A stretch of 64,000 nucleotides of DNA from assembly GCF_000717745.1 (NCBI RefSeq), contig NZ_JOBH01000004.1, positions 372,001 to 436,000 of the forward strand, written 5' to 3'. The first letter of the stretch is position 1; each line of letters starts with the position of its first letter. This stretch comes from Streptomyces violens (GTDB lineage Bacteria; Actinomycetota; Actinomycetes; Streptomycetales; Streptomycetaceae). Of this stretch, positions 36,401 through 45,434 are shown piece after piece. The position numbers were made by a program, and so were the translations under genes. Below the pieces are notes generated by a model. The model was not told the origin of the DNA, ran no database searches, and saw only the letters and a program-made list of their open reading frames with translations.

Positions 36401-39400
36401 GTTCTCCTTCGACCCGGACGGCGCGGACTTCACCGTCGCGACGGGCACGGCCGACGACCCCGCCGTGCACGCCACCGGCGTCATCCGCACAGGTCAGCGA
36501 CGCGCGCCCGGCCCCGCGCTCGACCCGGACGCGGTCCGCTCCCGTACCCGCCGCCGGCTCTCCGGCCCCGAGGCGTATGCGGCGCTGGTCGGGCAGGGAT
36601 ACGAGTACGGCCCGGCGTTCCAGGGCATCGAGGAGGTCTGGACCGGGCCCGGCGAGGCGCTGGCCCGCATCCGTCCGCCGGCCGGCCTCACCGGCGACGC
36701 GGCGGACAGCCACTGCCACCCGGCCCTGCTCGACGCCGCCTTCCAGGCCCTGCTGACGACCCTGCTGCCGGAGGACGGCCGCGCGTCCGGCGGCATCCGG
36801 CTGCCGCTCGCGATCGCCGAGGTACGCCTCGACCCGGTCGGCGACCGGCCGTTCTGGGTGCACGCCACCCTCACCGGCCAGGACGCCGACGAGATCACCG
36901 GCGACCTCGCGCTGTACGCCGAGGACGGGGCACCACTGGGCCGGATCACCGGCTTCCGCGCGGCGGACGTCGAACGCGCCTCGGCCTCGGTCGGCCTGAG
37001 CACGATCGACAACTGGCTGGCAGAGGTCGTCTGGACCGACGCCGACAGCCTGCCGGAGGACGTGGATTGCCCCGGTGACCTGCTGATCCTCGCCGACGAG
37101 GGCTTGCTCGCCGAGCGGCTGGCCGGACTCGCGCGGGCCGGTGGCGGACGCTGCCACCTGGTACGGCCCGGTACGCACTACACCCACGGCCCGGCGGAAA
37201 CCACGGTCCGGCCCGACTCGACCGAAGACCTGACCCGCCTCTTCGCCGACCTCGACGCCCCCTTCGACGCCGTCGTCCACCTGTGGAACCTGGACCTGCC
37301 GCCGCTGGACGGGGTCACCCGTACGCAACTGACCCGGTGCACAGGACTCGGGACGTACTCGCTGGTCCGCCTCGCGCAGCTGCTGCCGGACGCGCAGCCC
37401 GGCGCCCGGCTGCACATCGTCACCCGCGGCACCCAGGCTGTGGCCGCCGGCGATCCCGTCGAACCGCTGGGCGCCGCCGCCTGGGGGCTCGGCCGGGTGC
37501 TGTGGCAGCAGGAACTCACCGCGCAGCGCGGCAAGTTGATCGACCTGCCGGCCGAGCCCGCCGAGGGGGAGGCCGAGGCGCTCTGGCGCGAGCTCGCCGC
37601 CACCGGCGACGAGGAGATCGCGCTGCGCGGCGGCCGGCGCCGCACCAGCCGGCTCCGCCCGCCGACCGGCCTCACCCGTCCGCTGCCGCTGCGGCTCCGG
37701 AGCGACGGTGACTACCTCGTGACCGGCGCGTTCGGCGCGCTCGGCCAGGTGCTCTGCCGCACCCTCGTGGAGCGCGGCGCCCGCCGGCTGATCCTGGTGG
37801 GCCGCACTCCACTGCCCGACCGCACGGAGTGGCACCGCGTCGACCCCGGCACCCCCGCCGGGCAGCGGATCGCGTTCCTCAAGGAGCTGGAGGCGCTCGG
37901 CGCCCAGCCGGTCCCGGCCCCGCTGGACATCACCGACGAGACGGCGCTGACCGACTGGCTGGCGGACCGTCGAAGCCGTCAACTGCCACCCATCCGCGGT
38001 GTGTTCCACCTCGCCGGGGAGGTCAGGGACGCGCTCGTCCCGGAGATGGACCGGGAGGCATTCGACGCCGCGTACGCCCCCAAGGTGGCCGGCGGCTGGC
38101 TGCTCCACCACCACCTGCGCGACGAACCACTCGACCACTTCGTCCTCTTCGGCTCCATCGCGGCCCTGCTGACCACCGCCGGGCAGACCAACTACGCGGC
38201 CGGCAACGCCTTCCTGGACGCGCTCGCCCACCACCGCAGGGCCCGCGGCCTGCCCGCGCTCAGCCTGGCCTGGGGCCCCTGGGACGCCGGCATGATCGAG
38301 GAGCGCGGCCTCGCGGAGCACTACCGCACGGCACGCGGCATGAGCCCCCTCTCGCCCGCCGCAGGCATGGCCGTACTGGAGCGCGCCATCGGCCAGGAGC
38401 GGGCACAGCTCGCCGTCGCCACCGTGACCGACTGGCGGACCGCCACCGCCTGGTACGCCGCGCCGCCCCCGCTCGTCGCCGACCTGGCAGCGGCCGCCGC
38501 CGACACCCCGGCGACCGGCGCGCGCGGCACGTTCCTGGACGCCTTCCGCGCCGCCGAGGGGGAGGAGGCCCGCCGCCACCTGATCACGGAGCGCTTCGGT
38601 GAGCTGGTCGCCGCCGTGCTGGGCGTGCCGCGGGACCGCGTCGACCCGGCCGCCGGACTGCTCGCGCTGGGCCTGGACTCCCTGCTGGCGATGGAGCTGC
38701 GCGCCCGGACCGGCACCGAGCTGGGCGTCACACTCCCGGTGGTGGCGCTGCTCAGCGGCGAGCCGGTCGACGCGCTGACCACCCGGCTGTACGAAGGGCT
38801 GCTGGCGGCCGGTGGGTCCGAGGCCGCGCCCGCGGCCGAGCAGCACAGCGACGAGGAGCAGTACCCCCTCACGCACAACCAGAAGGCGCTGTGGTTCCTC
38901 CGGGAACTCGACCCGGAGGCGCACGCCTACAACATCGGCGGCGCGATGGTGGTGCACGGCGAGCTCGACCCGGACCTGGTCCTCACCGCCTTCCGCACCC
39001 TGATCGAGCGGCACCCGTGCCTGCGGACCACCTTCGTCGCGGAGGAGGGGCGGCCCGTGCAGCGCGTCTCCCCGGAGGTACGGGCCGACGCGGCCGTGTT
39101 CGACGTGCGGGGCGAGGACTGGAACGCCGTACGCGGGCGGCTGGTCGAGGAGTACCGCAGGCCGTACGACCTGACGAGCGACCCGCTGGTCCGGCTCCGC
39201 CTCTTCCAGCTGGCCCCCGACCGCTGGGTGCTCCTCAAGGCCGTCCACCACATCGTCTCCGACGCCCACTCCATCTTCGCCTTCATCGAGGAACTGTTCG
39301 CGCTCTACGACGCGCTGCGGCACGGCGGACCGGCCGAACTCCCATCGCTGCCGGCCCGCTACCTGGACTTCCTCAACCGGCAGAACAGCCTGCTCGCCGG

Positions 39401-42400
39401 GCCCGAGGCACAGCACATGCTCGACTACTGGCGGGACCACCTGCCCGCCCGGATCCCCGACCTGGAGCTGCCCACCGACAAGCCCCGCCCCGCGGTGGCC
39501 ACCCACCACGGCGCCTCCGAGTTCTTCGAGATCGACGCCGCGCTCGGCGCCCGGGTGCACGCACTGTCGCGCCGCCACGACGTCACGCCCTTCATGGTGC
39601 TGCTGAGCGCGTACTACCTGCTGCTGCACCGCTACTCGGGCCAGGACGACCTCATCGTCGGCAGCCCCGTCAGCGGCCGCACCCGCCCGGAATTCGACCC
39701 GGTCTACGGCTACTTCGTCAACCCGCTGCCGCTCCACGTCAGCCTGGCCGGGGACCCTTCGGTGGCCGAGCTGCTGGCCCGCACCCGCGACACCGTGCTG
39801 GGCGGCCTGGACAACCAGGAGTACCCGTTCGTCCTCCTGGTCGAGCAACTGGGGCTGCCGCACGACGCCAGCCGCTCCGCCGTGTTCCAGGCGATGTTCG
39901 TCCTGCTCACCCACCAGCTCGGCGAAGAGCTGGCCGGGCACCCGGTGGAGAACGTCCAACTACCCGAGCAGGAAGGGCAGTTCGCCCTGACGCTGGCGGC
40001 CTACGAGGAGCCCGCGAGCGGGCGCTTCACCTGCGCGTTCAAGTACAACACCGACCTGTTCCACGCGGCGACGGCCCGCCGGATGGCCGGGCACTACCTG
40101 AACCTGCTGGACGAGCTGACCCGCGCCCCCGCCGAGGCGCCGGCGGCCCGGCTGCCCCTGCTCGGCCCCGAGGAGCGCGACCGCATCCTGACTCAGTGGA
40201 GCGGGACCGGCCGGACGGCGGACCACGACATGCCCGTACCCGATCTCATCCGGCGGCGCGCCGCCGAGCGGCCGGGCGCTGTCGCCGTCGTGGCCCCCAC
40301 GGCAGCCGGCGAGACCCGTCGGCTCAGCTACGCCGACCTGGACGCACGGTCCCGCCGGGCGGCCCGCCGGCTGCGCGCGCTGGGTGTGCGCGACGGCGCC
40401 GTGGTGGCCGTCCGCATGGCCAAGTCGCCGGAGCTGATCGTCACGCTGCTCGCGGTGCTGCGGGCCGGGGGCTGCTACCTGCCGCTGGATCCGGGCCATC
40501 CGGCCGACCGGACGGCCGGGCTGGTCGCGGACGCGGGTGCGGTCCTGCTCGTGGCCGACCGCCCCGCCGAGCCCGGCGGGGCGGGTCCCGAAGTGGTCAC
40601 TCCGGACGAGCTGGACGCGCCGGTGCCGGAGGACAGCGGCGCCCCGGACAGCGGCACCTCGGAAGGCACCGAGCCGCCGATCTCCCTGGACGCCCCCGCC
40701 TACATCCTCCACACCTCCGGCTCGACCGGCCGCCCCAAGGCCGTCCGGGTCAGCCACCGCAACCTCGCCGCCGTGCACGCCGCCTGGCGCGCCGAGTACC
40801 GCCTCGACGACGAGGTCGGCGTCCACCTCCAGATGGCCGCCCCGACCTTCGACGTCTTCACCGGCGACCTGGTGCGCGCGCTGTGCTCCGGGGGCACCCT
40901 GCTCCTCGCCGACCGCGACCTGCTCTTCGACACCCACCGGCTGTACCGGACCATGGCCGAGGAGCGGGTCGACTGCGCCGAATTCGTCCCGGCCATCGCC
41001 CGCGGCCTGATCAGCCACTGCGAAGCGGCGGGGCTGCAACTGGGCTTCCTGCGGCTGCTGATCGTCGGCTCGGACATCTGGCGGGCCGGCGAGCACCGGC
41101 GGCTGCGTGCCCTGTGCGGGCCGCGGACCCGCCTGATCAACTCGTACGGGCTGACCGAGGCCACCATCGACAGCGCGTACTTCGAAGGCCCGGTGGACGG
41201 CCTCGCACCGGGCACGACGGTCCCCATCGGCCGCCCGCTGCCCAACAGCGAGCTGTACCTCCTCGACCGGTACGGCGAGCCCGTGCCGCCCGGCGTGACC
41301 GGCGAGCTCTTCATCGGCGGCGCCGGCGTCGCGACCGGCTACCTCGGCGACCCGGAGGAGACGGCACGGCGGTTTCCGACCCTCGTCCTGGAAGGCACAC
41401 CGCGCCGGCTCTGCCGCACCGGCGACCTGGCCCGCTGGTCAGCGGACGGCACGATCCATCTGCTGGGCCGCGCGGACCGCCAGGTCAAGGTGCGCGGCCA
41501 CCGCGTCGAGACCGGCGAGGTCGAGACCCAACTGTCCCGCTGCGCGGACCTGCGCCAGGTCCACGTCACCACCCGCCGGGCCGACGGCGGTGACAACACC
41601 TTGTGCGCCTACTACGTACCGGACGACGGGGCGCCGGTGGACCGGGGCGAGCTGCGCCGGCGGCTCGCCGACCACCTCCCCGCTTACCTGATCCCGTCCC
41701 ACTTCGTGGCGCTGCCCGCGCTGCCGCTGACGGCGAACGGCAAGGTCGACACCGCCGCGCTCCCCGCTCCCGCGTACGAGGCGGAGCACCGGGCCCCCGA
41801 GGCGCCGGCCACGCCCTACGAGGCGCGGATGGCCGCGCACTGGCAGGCCCTGCTGGGCGGTGAACTCCTCGGCCCGCACCATGACTTCTTCGAGGCGGGC
41901 GGCAACTCGCTCACCCTCATCGAGCTGATCCACCATCTGCGCACCGAGTACGACACCGAGATCCCCGTCGGCCCGCTGTTCAAGGACACCACGCTGCGCG
42001 GCATGGCCCGCACCGTCGAGCACGTGGTGGCGGGCGAAGCCGACGACGCACCGCCCTACGTCCGCTTCGGCCCCGACGACCCGGCACCGGACCGCACCGT
42101 CTTCTGCTTCCCGCCGGCGGGCGGCCACGGCGCGGCCTACCGCGAACTGGCCGCACAGCTGGGGGACTTCCACGTCGTCGCCTTCGACTACCTCCCTGAT
42201 GAGGACAAGGCCGCCCGCTACGCCGACCTGATCGCCGCCCTCCGGCCGGACGGGCCGTGTGCCCTCCTCGGCTACTCGCTCGGCGGCAACCTCGCCTTCG
42301 AAGTGGCCAAGGAGCTCGAACGGCGGGGGAGGGAGGTCTCCCGGCTGGTTCTGCTGGATTCCTACCGCTTCACCGAGGCCGGGCCGCTGGACGCCGAGCA

Positions 42401-42749
42401 GCTGGCCCGCTTCGAGGAGGGGCTGCGCGACCGGCTGGGCGAGCGGGCCGGTGCCGGTCCGCTCGCCGAGGAGACCATCGGCCAGGCCCGGGACTATCTC
42501 GCCTTCTGCTGCCGCACGCCGAACCTCGGCACGGTCGCCGCACCGATCACGGTGATCGCCGCCGAGCGGAGCGGACTGCCATACGTACTGGGGAAACGGG
42601 CCGGCTGGCAGGAGAGTTCCCGTACCGGCGCGGTACGGCTCGACGGCTCCGGCACGCACGACGAGCTGCTCGACCCGGCGCACCTCGGGCACAACGCCCG
42701 GCTCGCCCGCGAGGCCCTGGCCGGCGCGGAGTGCGGGGTGCCCGCATGA
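33447..42749 (+). CDS. Hybrid iterative-type PKS-NRPS (KS-AT-DH-KR-ACP-C-A-PCP-TE)
   Basis: A 3100-residue megasynthase. KS about 10-430 (Cys182 in DTACSSS); AT about 545-860 (Ser635 in GHSTGE, later IPYHSVRMD); DH about 900-1180 (His933 in DHRIQGNVVFP); KR about 1410-1610 (TGAFGALG, no ER); ACP Ser1745; C about 1810-2240 (HHIVSDA at 1934); A about 2265-2760 (TSGSTGRPKA, SYGLTEATIDS); PCP Ser2821 (GGNSL); TE Ser2944 (GYSLGG). My reading of the A-domain pocket, D-V-G-E-L-V-S-I-D-K, is close to an ornithine code (DVGEIGSIDK). The layout equals that of polycyclic tetramate macrolactam synthases. The start is uncertain: no clear ribosome site precedes this ATG, and a GTG at 33393 is possible. Confidence 0.92.
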   Translation: MSQVPDSAARDRIAIIGIGCRLPGHANDHRAFWRNLAEGRDCIVPTPADRYDVTTLGSRDRNKPGRLVGGRGGYIDGFDAFDPEFFGISPREAAHLDPQQRKLLEVSWEALEDGGQRPAGLAGGDIGVFIGAFTMDYNILHFADLDFLAAHTATGTMMTMVSNRISHAFDFRGPSVSLDTACSSSLVALHLARQSLLRGETDLALAGGTLLHSAPQFTIAETKGGFLSVDGRSRAFDAAADGYVRAEGVAVVALKRLADAVRDGDPVHAVVLGSGVNQDGRTNGITVPREDAQVRLVRKVCAEAGVAPGSLQYVEAHGTSTPVGDPIEARALGRVLSAGRPPGAPCYVGSVKTNIGHTEAAAGIAGLIKTVLALKHGKIPPHLNLERLNPALDAVALPFEIPDRLVDWPAHDGPARAGVNSFGFGGTNAHVLLEEAPAAASRPDPPQRGRTILPLSARHPEGLRTLAAGLRAELSGTHGIPPALADLGHTLAHRREHHAHRLAVVYSPAEPDSLDEALAAYERGEQHPRVVTGHCRERQHRGAAWVFTGMGPQWWGMGRRLLAAEPVYRAAVEACDREIRAQAGWSLLDELAKDETESRMGETWLAQPANFALQTGLAALWRSHGIRPDAVVGHSTGEVAACYEAGVHTLSEAVTVILHRSRLQHRLAGTGTMLAVGLTEAEAARRVRALRDQVSVAAVNSPHGVTLSGDADALRALASDLEGEGVFARFLAVDIPYHSVRMDPIREELLAALADLKPRPPEVPLYLTARQDVTPGDEPDAAYWWDNVREPVRFRAAVDRLAEDGHRLFLELGPHPVLGHSIAECLEASGTEGRTLASMHRQEDEVERFHRSLAELHTLGVELDWNGLQPGGRVVPLPRYPWRQERYWAEPEGIAQLRLGRLDHPLLGRRTAHTRPTWEARLDTEQLPYLADHRIQGNVVFPAAGYLEMAAQAVRALTGGGPAVLADVRLAKALFLDDTQPTAVQFSFDPDGADFTVATGTADDPAVHATGVIRTGQRRAPGPALDPDAVRSRTRRRLSGPEAYAALVGQGYEYGPAFQGIEEVWTGPGEALARIRPPAGLTGDAADSHCHPALLDAAFQALLTTLLPEDGRASGGIRLPLAIAEVRLDPVGDRPFWVHATLTGQDADEITGDLALYAEDGAPLGRITGFRAADVERASASVGLSTIDNWLAEVVWTDADSLPEDVDCPGDLLILADEGLLAERLAGLARAGGGRCHLVRPGTHYTHGPAETTVRPDSTEDLTRLFADLDAPFDAVVHLWNLDLPPLDGVTRTQLTRCTGLGTYSLVRLAQLLPDAQPGARLHIVTRGTQAVAAGDPVEPLGAAAWGLGRVLWQQELTAQRGKLIDLPAEPAEGEAEALWRELAATGDEEIALRGGRRRTSRLRPPTGLTRPLPLRLRSDGDYLVTGAFGALGQVLCRTLVERGARRLILVGRTPLPDRTEWHRVDPGTPAGQRIAFLKELEALGAQPVPAPLDITDETALTDWLADRRSRQLPPIRGVFHLAGEVRDALVPEMDREAFDAAYAPKVAGGWLLHHHLRDEPLDHFVLFGSIAALLTTAGQTNYAAGNAFLDALAHHRRARGLPALSLAWGPWDAGMIEERGLAEHYRTARGMSPLSPAAGMAVLERAIGQERAQLAVATVTDWRTATAWYAAPPPLVADLAAAAADTPATGARGTFLDAFRAAEGEEARRHLITERFGELVAAVLGVPRDRVDPAAGLLALGLDSLLAMELRARTGTELGVTLPVVALLSGEPVDALTTRLYEGLLAAGGSEAAPAAEQHSDEEQYPLTHNQKALWFLRELDPEAHAYNIGGAMVVHGELDPDLVLTAFRTLIERHPCLRTTFVAEEGRPVQRVSPEVRADAAVFDVRGEDWNAVRGRLVEEYRRPYDLTSDPLVRLRLFQLAPDRWVLLKAVHHIVSDAHSIFAFIEELFALYDALRHGGPAELPSLPARYLDFLNRQNSLLAGPEAQHMLDYWRDHLPARIPDLELPTDKPRPAVATHHGASEFFEIDAALGARVHALSRRHDVTPFMVLLSAYYLLLHRYSGQDDLIVGSPVSGRTRPEFDPVYGYFVNPLPLHVSLAGDPSVAELLARTRDTVLGGLDNQEYPFVLLVEQLGLPHDASRSAVFQAMFVLLTHQLGEELAGHPVENVQLPEQEGQFALTLAAYEEPASGRFTCAFKYNTDLFHAATARRMAGHYLNLLDELTRAPAEAPAARLPLLGPEERDRILTQWSGTGRTADHDMPVPDLIRRRAAERPGAVAVVAPTAAGETRRLSYADLDARSRRAARRLRALGVRDGAVVAVRMAKSPELIVTLLAVLRAGGCYLPLDPGHPADRTAGLVADAGAVLLVADRPAEPGGAGPEVVTPDELDAPVPEDSGAPDSGTSEGTEPPISLDAPAYILHTSGSTGRPKAVRVSHRNLAAVHAAWRAEYRLDDEVGVHLQMAAPTFDVFTGDLVRALCSGGTLLLADRDLLFDTHRLYRTMAEERVDCAEFVPAIARGLISHCEAAGLQLGFLRLLIVGSDIWRAGEHRRLRALCGPRTRLINSYGLTEATIDSAYFEGPVDGLAPGTTVPIGRPLPNSELYLLDRYGEPVPPGVTGELFIGGAGVATGYLGDPEETARRFPTLVLEGTPRRLCRTGDLARWSADGTIHLLGRADRQVKVRGHRVETGEVETQLSRCADLRQVHVTTRRADGGDNTLCAYYVPDDGAPVDRGELRRRLADHLPAYLIPSHFVALPALPLTANGKVDTAALPAPAYEAEHRAPEAPATPYEARMAAHWQALLGGELLGPHHDFFEAGGNSLTLIELIHHLRTEYDTEIPVGPLFKDTTLRGMARTVEHVVAGEADDAPPYVRFGPDDPAPDRTVFCFPPAGGHGAAYRELAAQLGDFHVVAFDYLPDEDKAARYADLIAALRPDGPCALLGYSLGGNLAFEVAKELERRGREVSRLVLLDSYRFTEAGPLDAEQLARFEEGLRDRLGERAGAGPLAEETIGQARDYLAFCCRTPNLGTVAAPITVIAAERSGLPYVLGKRAGWQESSRTGAVRLDGSGTHDELLDPAHLGHNARLAREALAGAECGVPA

Positions 42750-43222
42750 CAGAACCGAGCCGTACGACCGCGGCGGCCACCGGTGACCTGATCGTCTTCG
42801 TCCTCGGGATGCGCATCAACCGCCTCCGCTCGCCGCGCGACTGGGTGCCGGTGAGCCGGGCGATGGCGCCGATGATCAGGGAGCTGCTGGCCGACCGGGA
42901 GAGCGGCCTGTTGGGCTCCCGGACCCGGCTGGGCCCGCCCCGGGTGATCGAGCTGATCCAGTACTGGGAGTCCCAGGAGAAGCTGCTCGCGTACGCCTCG
43001 GACGCGCGGCGGCGGCACCGGCCCGCGTGGGCGGCGTTCAACCGGCGGGCCCGGGAGAGCCGCGGCGCCGTGGGGATCTACCACGAGAACTACATCGTGC
43101 CGGCGGGCGCGTACGAGGCGGTCTATGTCGACATACCGCCGTACGGGCTGGCCGCCGCCACCGGAGTCCGCCCGGTCGGCGACCGCGGCGACACGGCGGC
43201 CGCCCGGCTGGGCCTGCGGTGA
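42746..43222 (+). CDS. DUF4188 (Fma-ABM/af470-like) protein
   Basis: A 158-residue protein of the DUF4188 group. It has LIVFVLGMRINRLRSPRDWVPVSRAM, then IELIQYWESQEKLLAYA and GIYHENYIVPAGAYEAVYVDIPPYGLA. The fungal relative in fumagillin biosynthesis is an unusual cofactor-poor oxygenase, and others bind haem. The ATG overlaps the PKS-NRPS stop (ATGA), so it is made together with the synthase. An oxidative tailoring role on the polyketide-peptide product is my inference. Confidence 0.75.
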   Translation: MTEPSRTTAAATGDLIVFVLGMRINRLRSPRDWVPVSRAMAPMIRELLADRESGLLGSRTRLGPPRVIELIQYWESQEKLLAYASDARRRHRPAWAAFNRRARESRGAVGIYHENYIVPAGAYEAVYVDIPPYGLAAATGVRPVGDRGDTAAARLGLR

Positions 43223-43263
43223 GCCTTGCACACAGGCTCCAACGCAGGCCCCAACATGCGCTC

Positions 43264-43944
43264 TTACCGCCCGGCCTCGCCGAGCAGCGCGCTGGAGAGC
43301 CCGCACAGTGACGTGATGAGGTCCTGCCCCAGCAGGCGCCAGCGCGCCTCCGCCTCCCGCTGCTCGATCCGGCCGTTGGCCAGGTCGTACTCCAGCTCCG
43401 CGAAGGCGTGCACGCTGAGCTGCCGCACCATCGCGCTGTACCGCTGGAACAGCCCGGGCGGGAAGTCCTTCCGCCGCACCGCGCCGTGGGTGTTGAGCAT
43501 GCGGAGCGACGGCGTGTTGAGCTGCTCCTGGATGACGTACTCCCGCAGCGCCGGCTCGACGATCGCCTGGGCGAAGAAGCGCGCGCCCCAGGTCGGCGCG
43601 GCCGCTTCGATGTGGTACTCGACGCCCGGCAGGATGAGGCACGCGAAGTGCTCCTCCCGCGTCACCGCCCGGTCCGTGCCGAGGAGCGCCTCCACCATGG
43701 CGATGCGGCGCTCCTCGATGACGTCCGTGTAGCTCGACAGGATCGCCTTGATGAGCTCGTCGCGGCCGTTGAAGTGGTACTGCACCGCGGAGTTGTTGCG
43801 CTGGCCGGCCGACTCGCTGATCTGCCGGACCGAGACGTTCGCGAAGCCCTTCTCGGCATAGAGCCGCTCCGCGGTGCGCATGAGCTTGGTCCGCGCGACC
43901 ACGGAGCGGGGGGACGGCGGGGCGGCCGGCGCTGGGGTCCTCAT
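43264..43944 (-). CDS. TetR-family transcriptional regulator
   Basis: A 226-residue TetR regulator. The N-terminal helix-turn-helix reads TKLMRTAERLYAEKGFANVSVRQISESAGQRNNSAVQYHFNGRDELI. The C-terminal ligand domain shows no close family mark. The ATG overlaps the ferredoxin stop (ATGA), which fixes the start and places it as the last gene of the P450-ferredoxin-TetR operon. It probably controls its own operon through the palindrome before the P450 gene. Confidence 0.87.
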   Translation of the reverse strand: MRTPAPAAPPSPRSVVARTKLMRTAERLYAEKGFANVSVRQISESAGQRNNSAVQYHFNGRDELIKAILSSYTDVIEERRIAMVEALLGTDRAVTREEHFACLILPGVEYHIEAAAPTWGARFFAQAIVEPALREYVIQEQLNTPSLRMLNTHGAVRRKDFPPGLFQRYSAMVRQLSVHAFAELEYDLANGRIEQREAEARWRLLGQDLITSLCGLSSALLGEAGR

Positions 43945-44135
43945 TCCGCGAGTCGGATGGCTCCGGTCGGGCACCCCGCGGCCGCGGCGCGCACCTCTTC
44001 GAAGTCCTCCGGCGACGGCGCCTCCTCCAGCAGCATCACGACACCGTCCTCCTCCCGCTGGTCAAAGACCTGCTCGGCCCTGAGCACACACAATCCGCTG
44101 CCGCAGCACGCTTCCTGGTCCACGGTGATCTTCAT
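43941..44135 (-). CDS. [3Fe-4S]-type ferredoxin
   Basis: A 64-residue ferredoxin of the type that feeds actinomycete P450s. The cluster cysteines are in QEACCGSGLCVLRAEQVF and AAAAGCPTGAIRL. The spacing is that of a single-cluster 3Fe-4S protein, with an extra Cys next to the first ligand. It lies 40 bases after the P450 gene and overlaps the TetR gene start. It should pass electrons to that P450; no reductase gene is nearby. Confidence 0.9.
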   Translation of the reverse strand: MKITVDQEACCGSGLCVLRAEQVFDQREEDGVVMLLEEAPSPEDFEEVRAAAAGCPTGAIRLAE

Positions 44136-44175
44136 GCTACCTCCTCGTTCCCCGCCGCCCCGGTGCTCCGAGACC

Positions 44176-45399
44176 TCACCAGGTGACCCACAGTTCCTCC
44201 AGGCCGCCGGCCGCGACGCCGTCCCGGGGGCGCAGCTCCTCCGGCTTGTCCCGCAGCCGCAGGCCGGGCAGCCGCCTGGCGAACGTACCCAGTACGACCT
44301 GCAGTTCCACCCGGGCCAGCGTCTGGCCGACGCAGAAGTGCGGGCCCGCGCCGAAGGTGACGTGCTGGCTGTTGTTCTCGCGGCGCGGGTCGAACCGGTC
44401 GGGCTCGGGGAACTTGCGCCCGTCCCGGTTGGCGGCCGCCATATTGACCAGCAGGTTGCTGCCCGCGCCGACCGGAACCCCGCCGACCTCGGTGTCCTCC
44501 GTGATGAACCGGGGAATGCCGACGCCCGCGAGCGGGTCCATCCGCAGCGACTCCTCCACCGTGCCCCTGATCAGCTCCGGATCGGCGACCACCGCCTCGT
44601 AGCGCTCCCGCTCGGCCAGCAGCAGCGCCGTCATCTTCATGATCATGTTCGAGGTGGTCTCGTGCCCGGCCAGCAGCAGGCCCCGCGCCGTGGAGACCAG
44701 CTCGTCGTGGCTGAGCCGGCCGTCCTCGCTGTCCGAGATCAGGGTCAGCTCGCTGAGCAGATCGTCACCCGGCTGCGCGCGCTTCTGCTCGACCAGGTCC
44801 GAGGCGTAGTCCAGGAACTCCTGCTGCGCCGCGTCGACCTCCTCCTGCGTGTACTTGGTCAGCGTCAGCGCCACCTCCGACCAGTACGCGAACTTCTCCT
44901 GGTCCTCGCTCGGCGCGCCCAGCAGGGCACAGATGACCTGGACCGGCAGCGGCAGCGCGAGGGCCGTCCGGAGGTCGGCGGGCGACCCGCCGGCCATCAT
45001 GGCGTCCACCAGCTCGTCGGCCATGCCCTGGATGCGCGGCCGCCACGCCTCCATCTTCTTCACCGTGAAGGCGCGGCTGAGCAGCCGGCGCCAGCGCTGG
45101 TGACCGGGGCCCTCCTGGATGTCCGTGGCACCGGGGTTGCGCCGGCTGAACATCCCGCCGTCCTCGGTGTTCGACAGGCGTGCCCCGCCTTCCCGGGCGA
45201 GGTTGCGGCTGAAGCGAGGGTCGGCCAGCAGGGTGCGGACCTCGTCGTATCCGGTCAGCAGCCCGACGACGTCACCGCTGGGCATCCGCACGTGTGCCAC
45301 CGGGCACTTCGCGCGGTTCTCGGCCCACTCCTGCGGCGGCTCCAGCACGTGCGGCTGGGCGAACGGGTAGTCGGGGATCGGTGTGGCCTCGTCGGTCAT
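44176..45399 (-). CDS. Cytochrome P450
   Basis: A 407-residue soluble P450. The I-helix oxygen motif is LLLAGHETTSNMI, the K-helix ExxR is VEESLRMDP, and the haem thiolate is Cys356 in FGAGPHFCVGQTLARVELQ. The layout fits bacterial class I P450s of the CYP105/CYP107 kind. It is the first gene of an operon with its ferredoxin and a TetR regulator. It converges on the PKS-NRPS operon, so a tailoring hydroxylation or epoxidation of that product is plausible but unproven. Confidence 0.93.
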   Translation of the reverse strand: MTDEATPIPDYPFAQPHVLEPPQEWAENRAKCPVAHVRMPSGDVVGLLTGYDEVRTLLADPRFSRNLAREGGARLSNTEDGGMFSRRNPGATDIQEGPGHQRWRRLLSRAFTVKKMEAWRPRIQGMADELVDAMMAGGSPADLRTALALPLPVQVICALLGAPSEDQEKFAYWSEVALTLTKYTQEEVDAAQQEFLDYASDLVEQKRAQPGDDLLSELTLISDSEDGRLSHDELVSTARGLLLAGHETTSNMIMKMTALLLAERERYEAVVADPELIRGTVEESLRMDPLAGVGIPRFITEDTEVGGVPVGAGSNLLVNMAAANRDGRKFPEPDRFDPRRENNSQHVTFGAGPHFCVGQTLARVELQVVLGTFARRLPGLRLRDKPEELRPRDGVAAGGLEELWVTW

Positions 45400-45434
45400 G
45401 GGGGGCTCCTCCGGGCGTCGGCGTCCCGGCCACC

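Noticed and set aside
36000..39959. 1319-codon open frame on the minus strand inside the PKS-NRPS gene
   Set aside because: Antisense shadow of KS-to-C domain coding; no protein-like sequence.
43223..43263. GCCT/AGGC hairpin between convergent DUF4188 and TetR genes
   Set aside because: Four-base stem; too weak to call a terminator.
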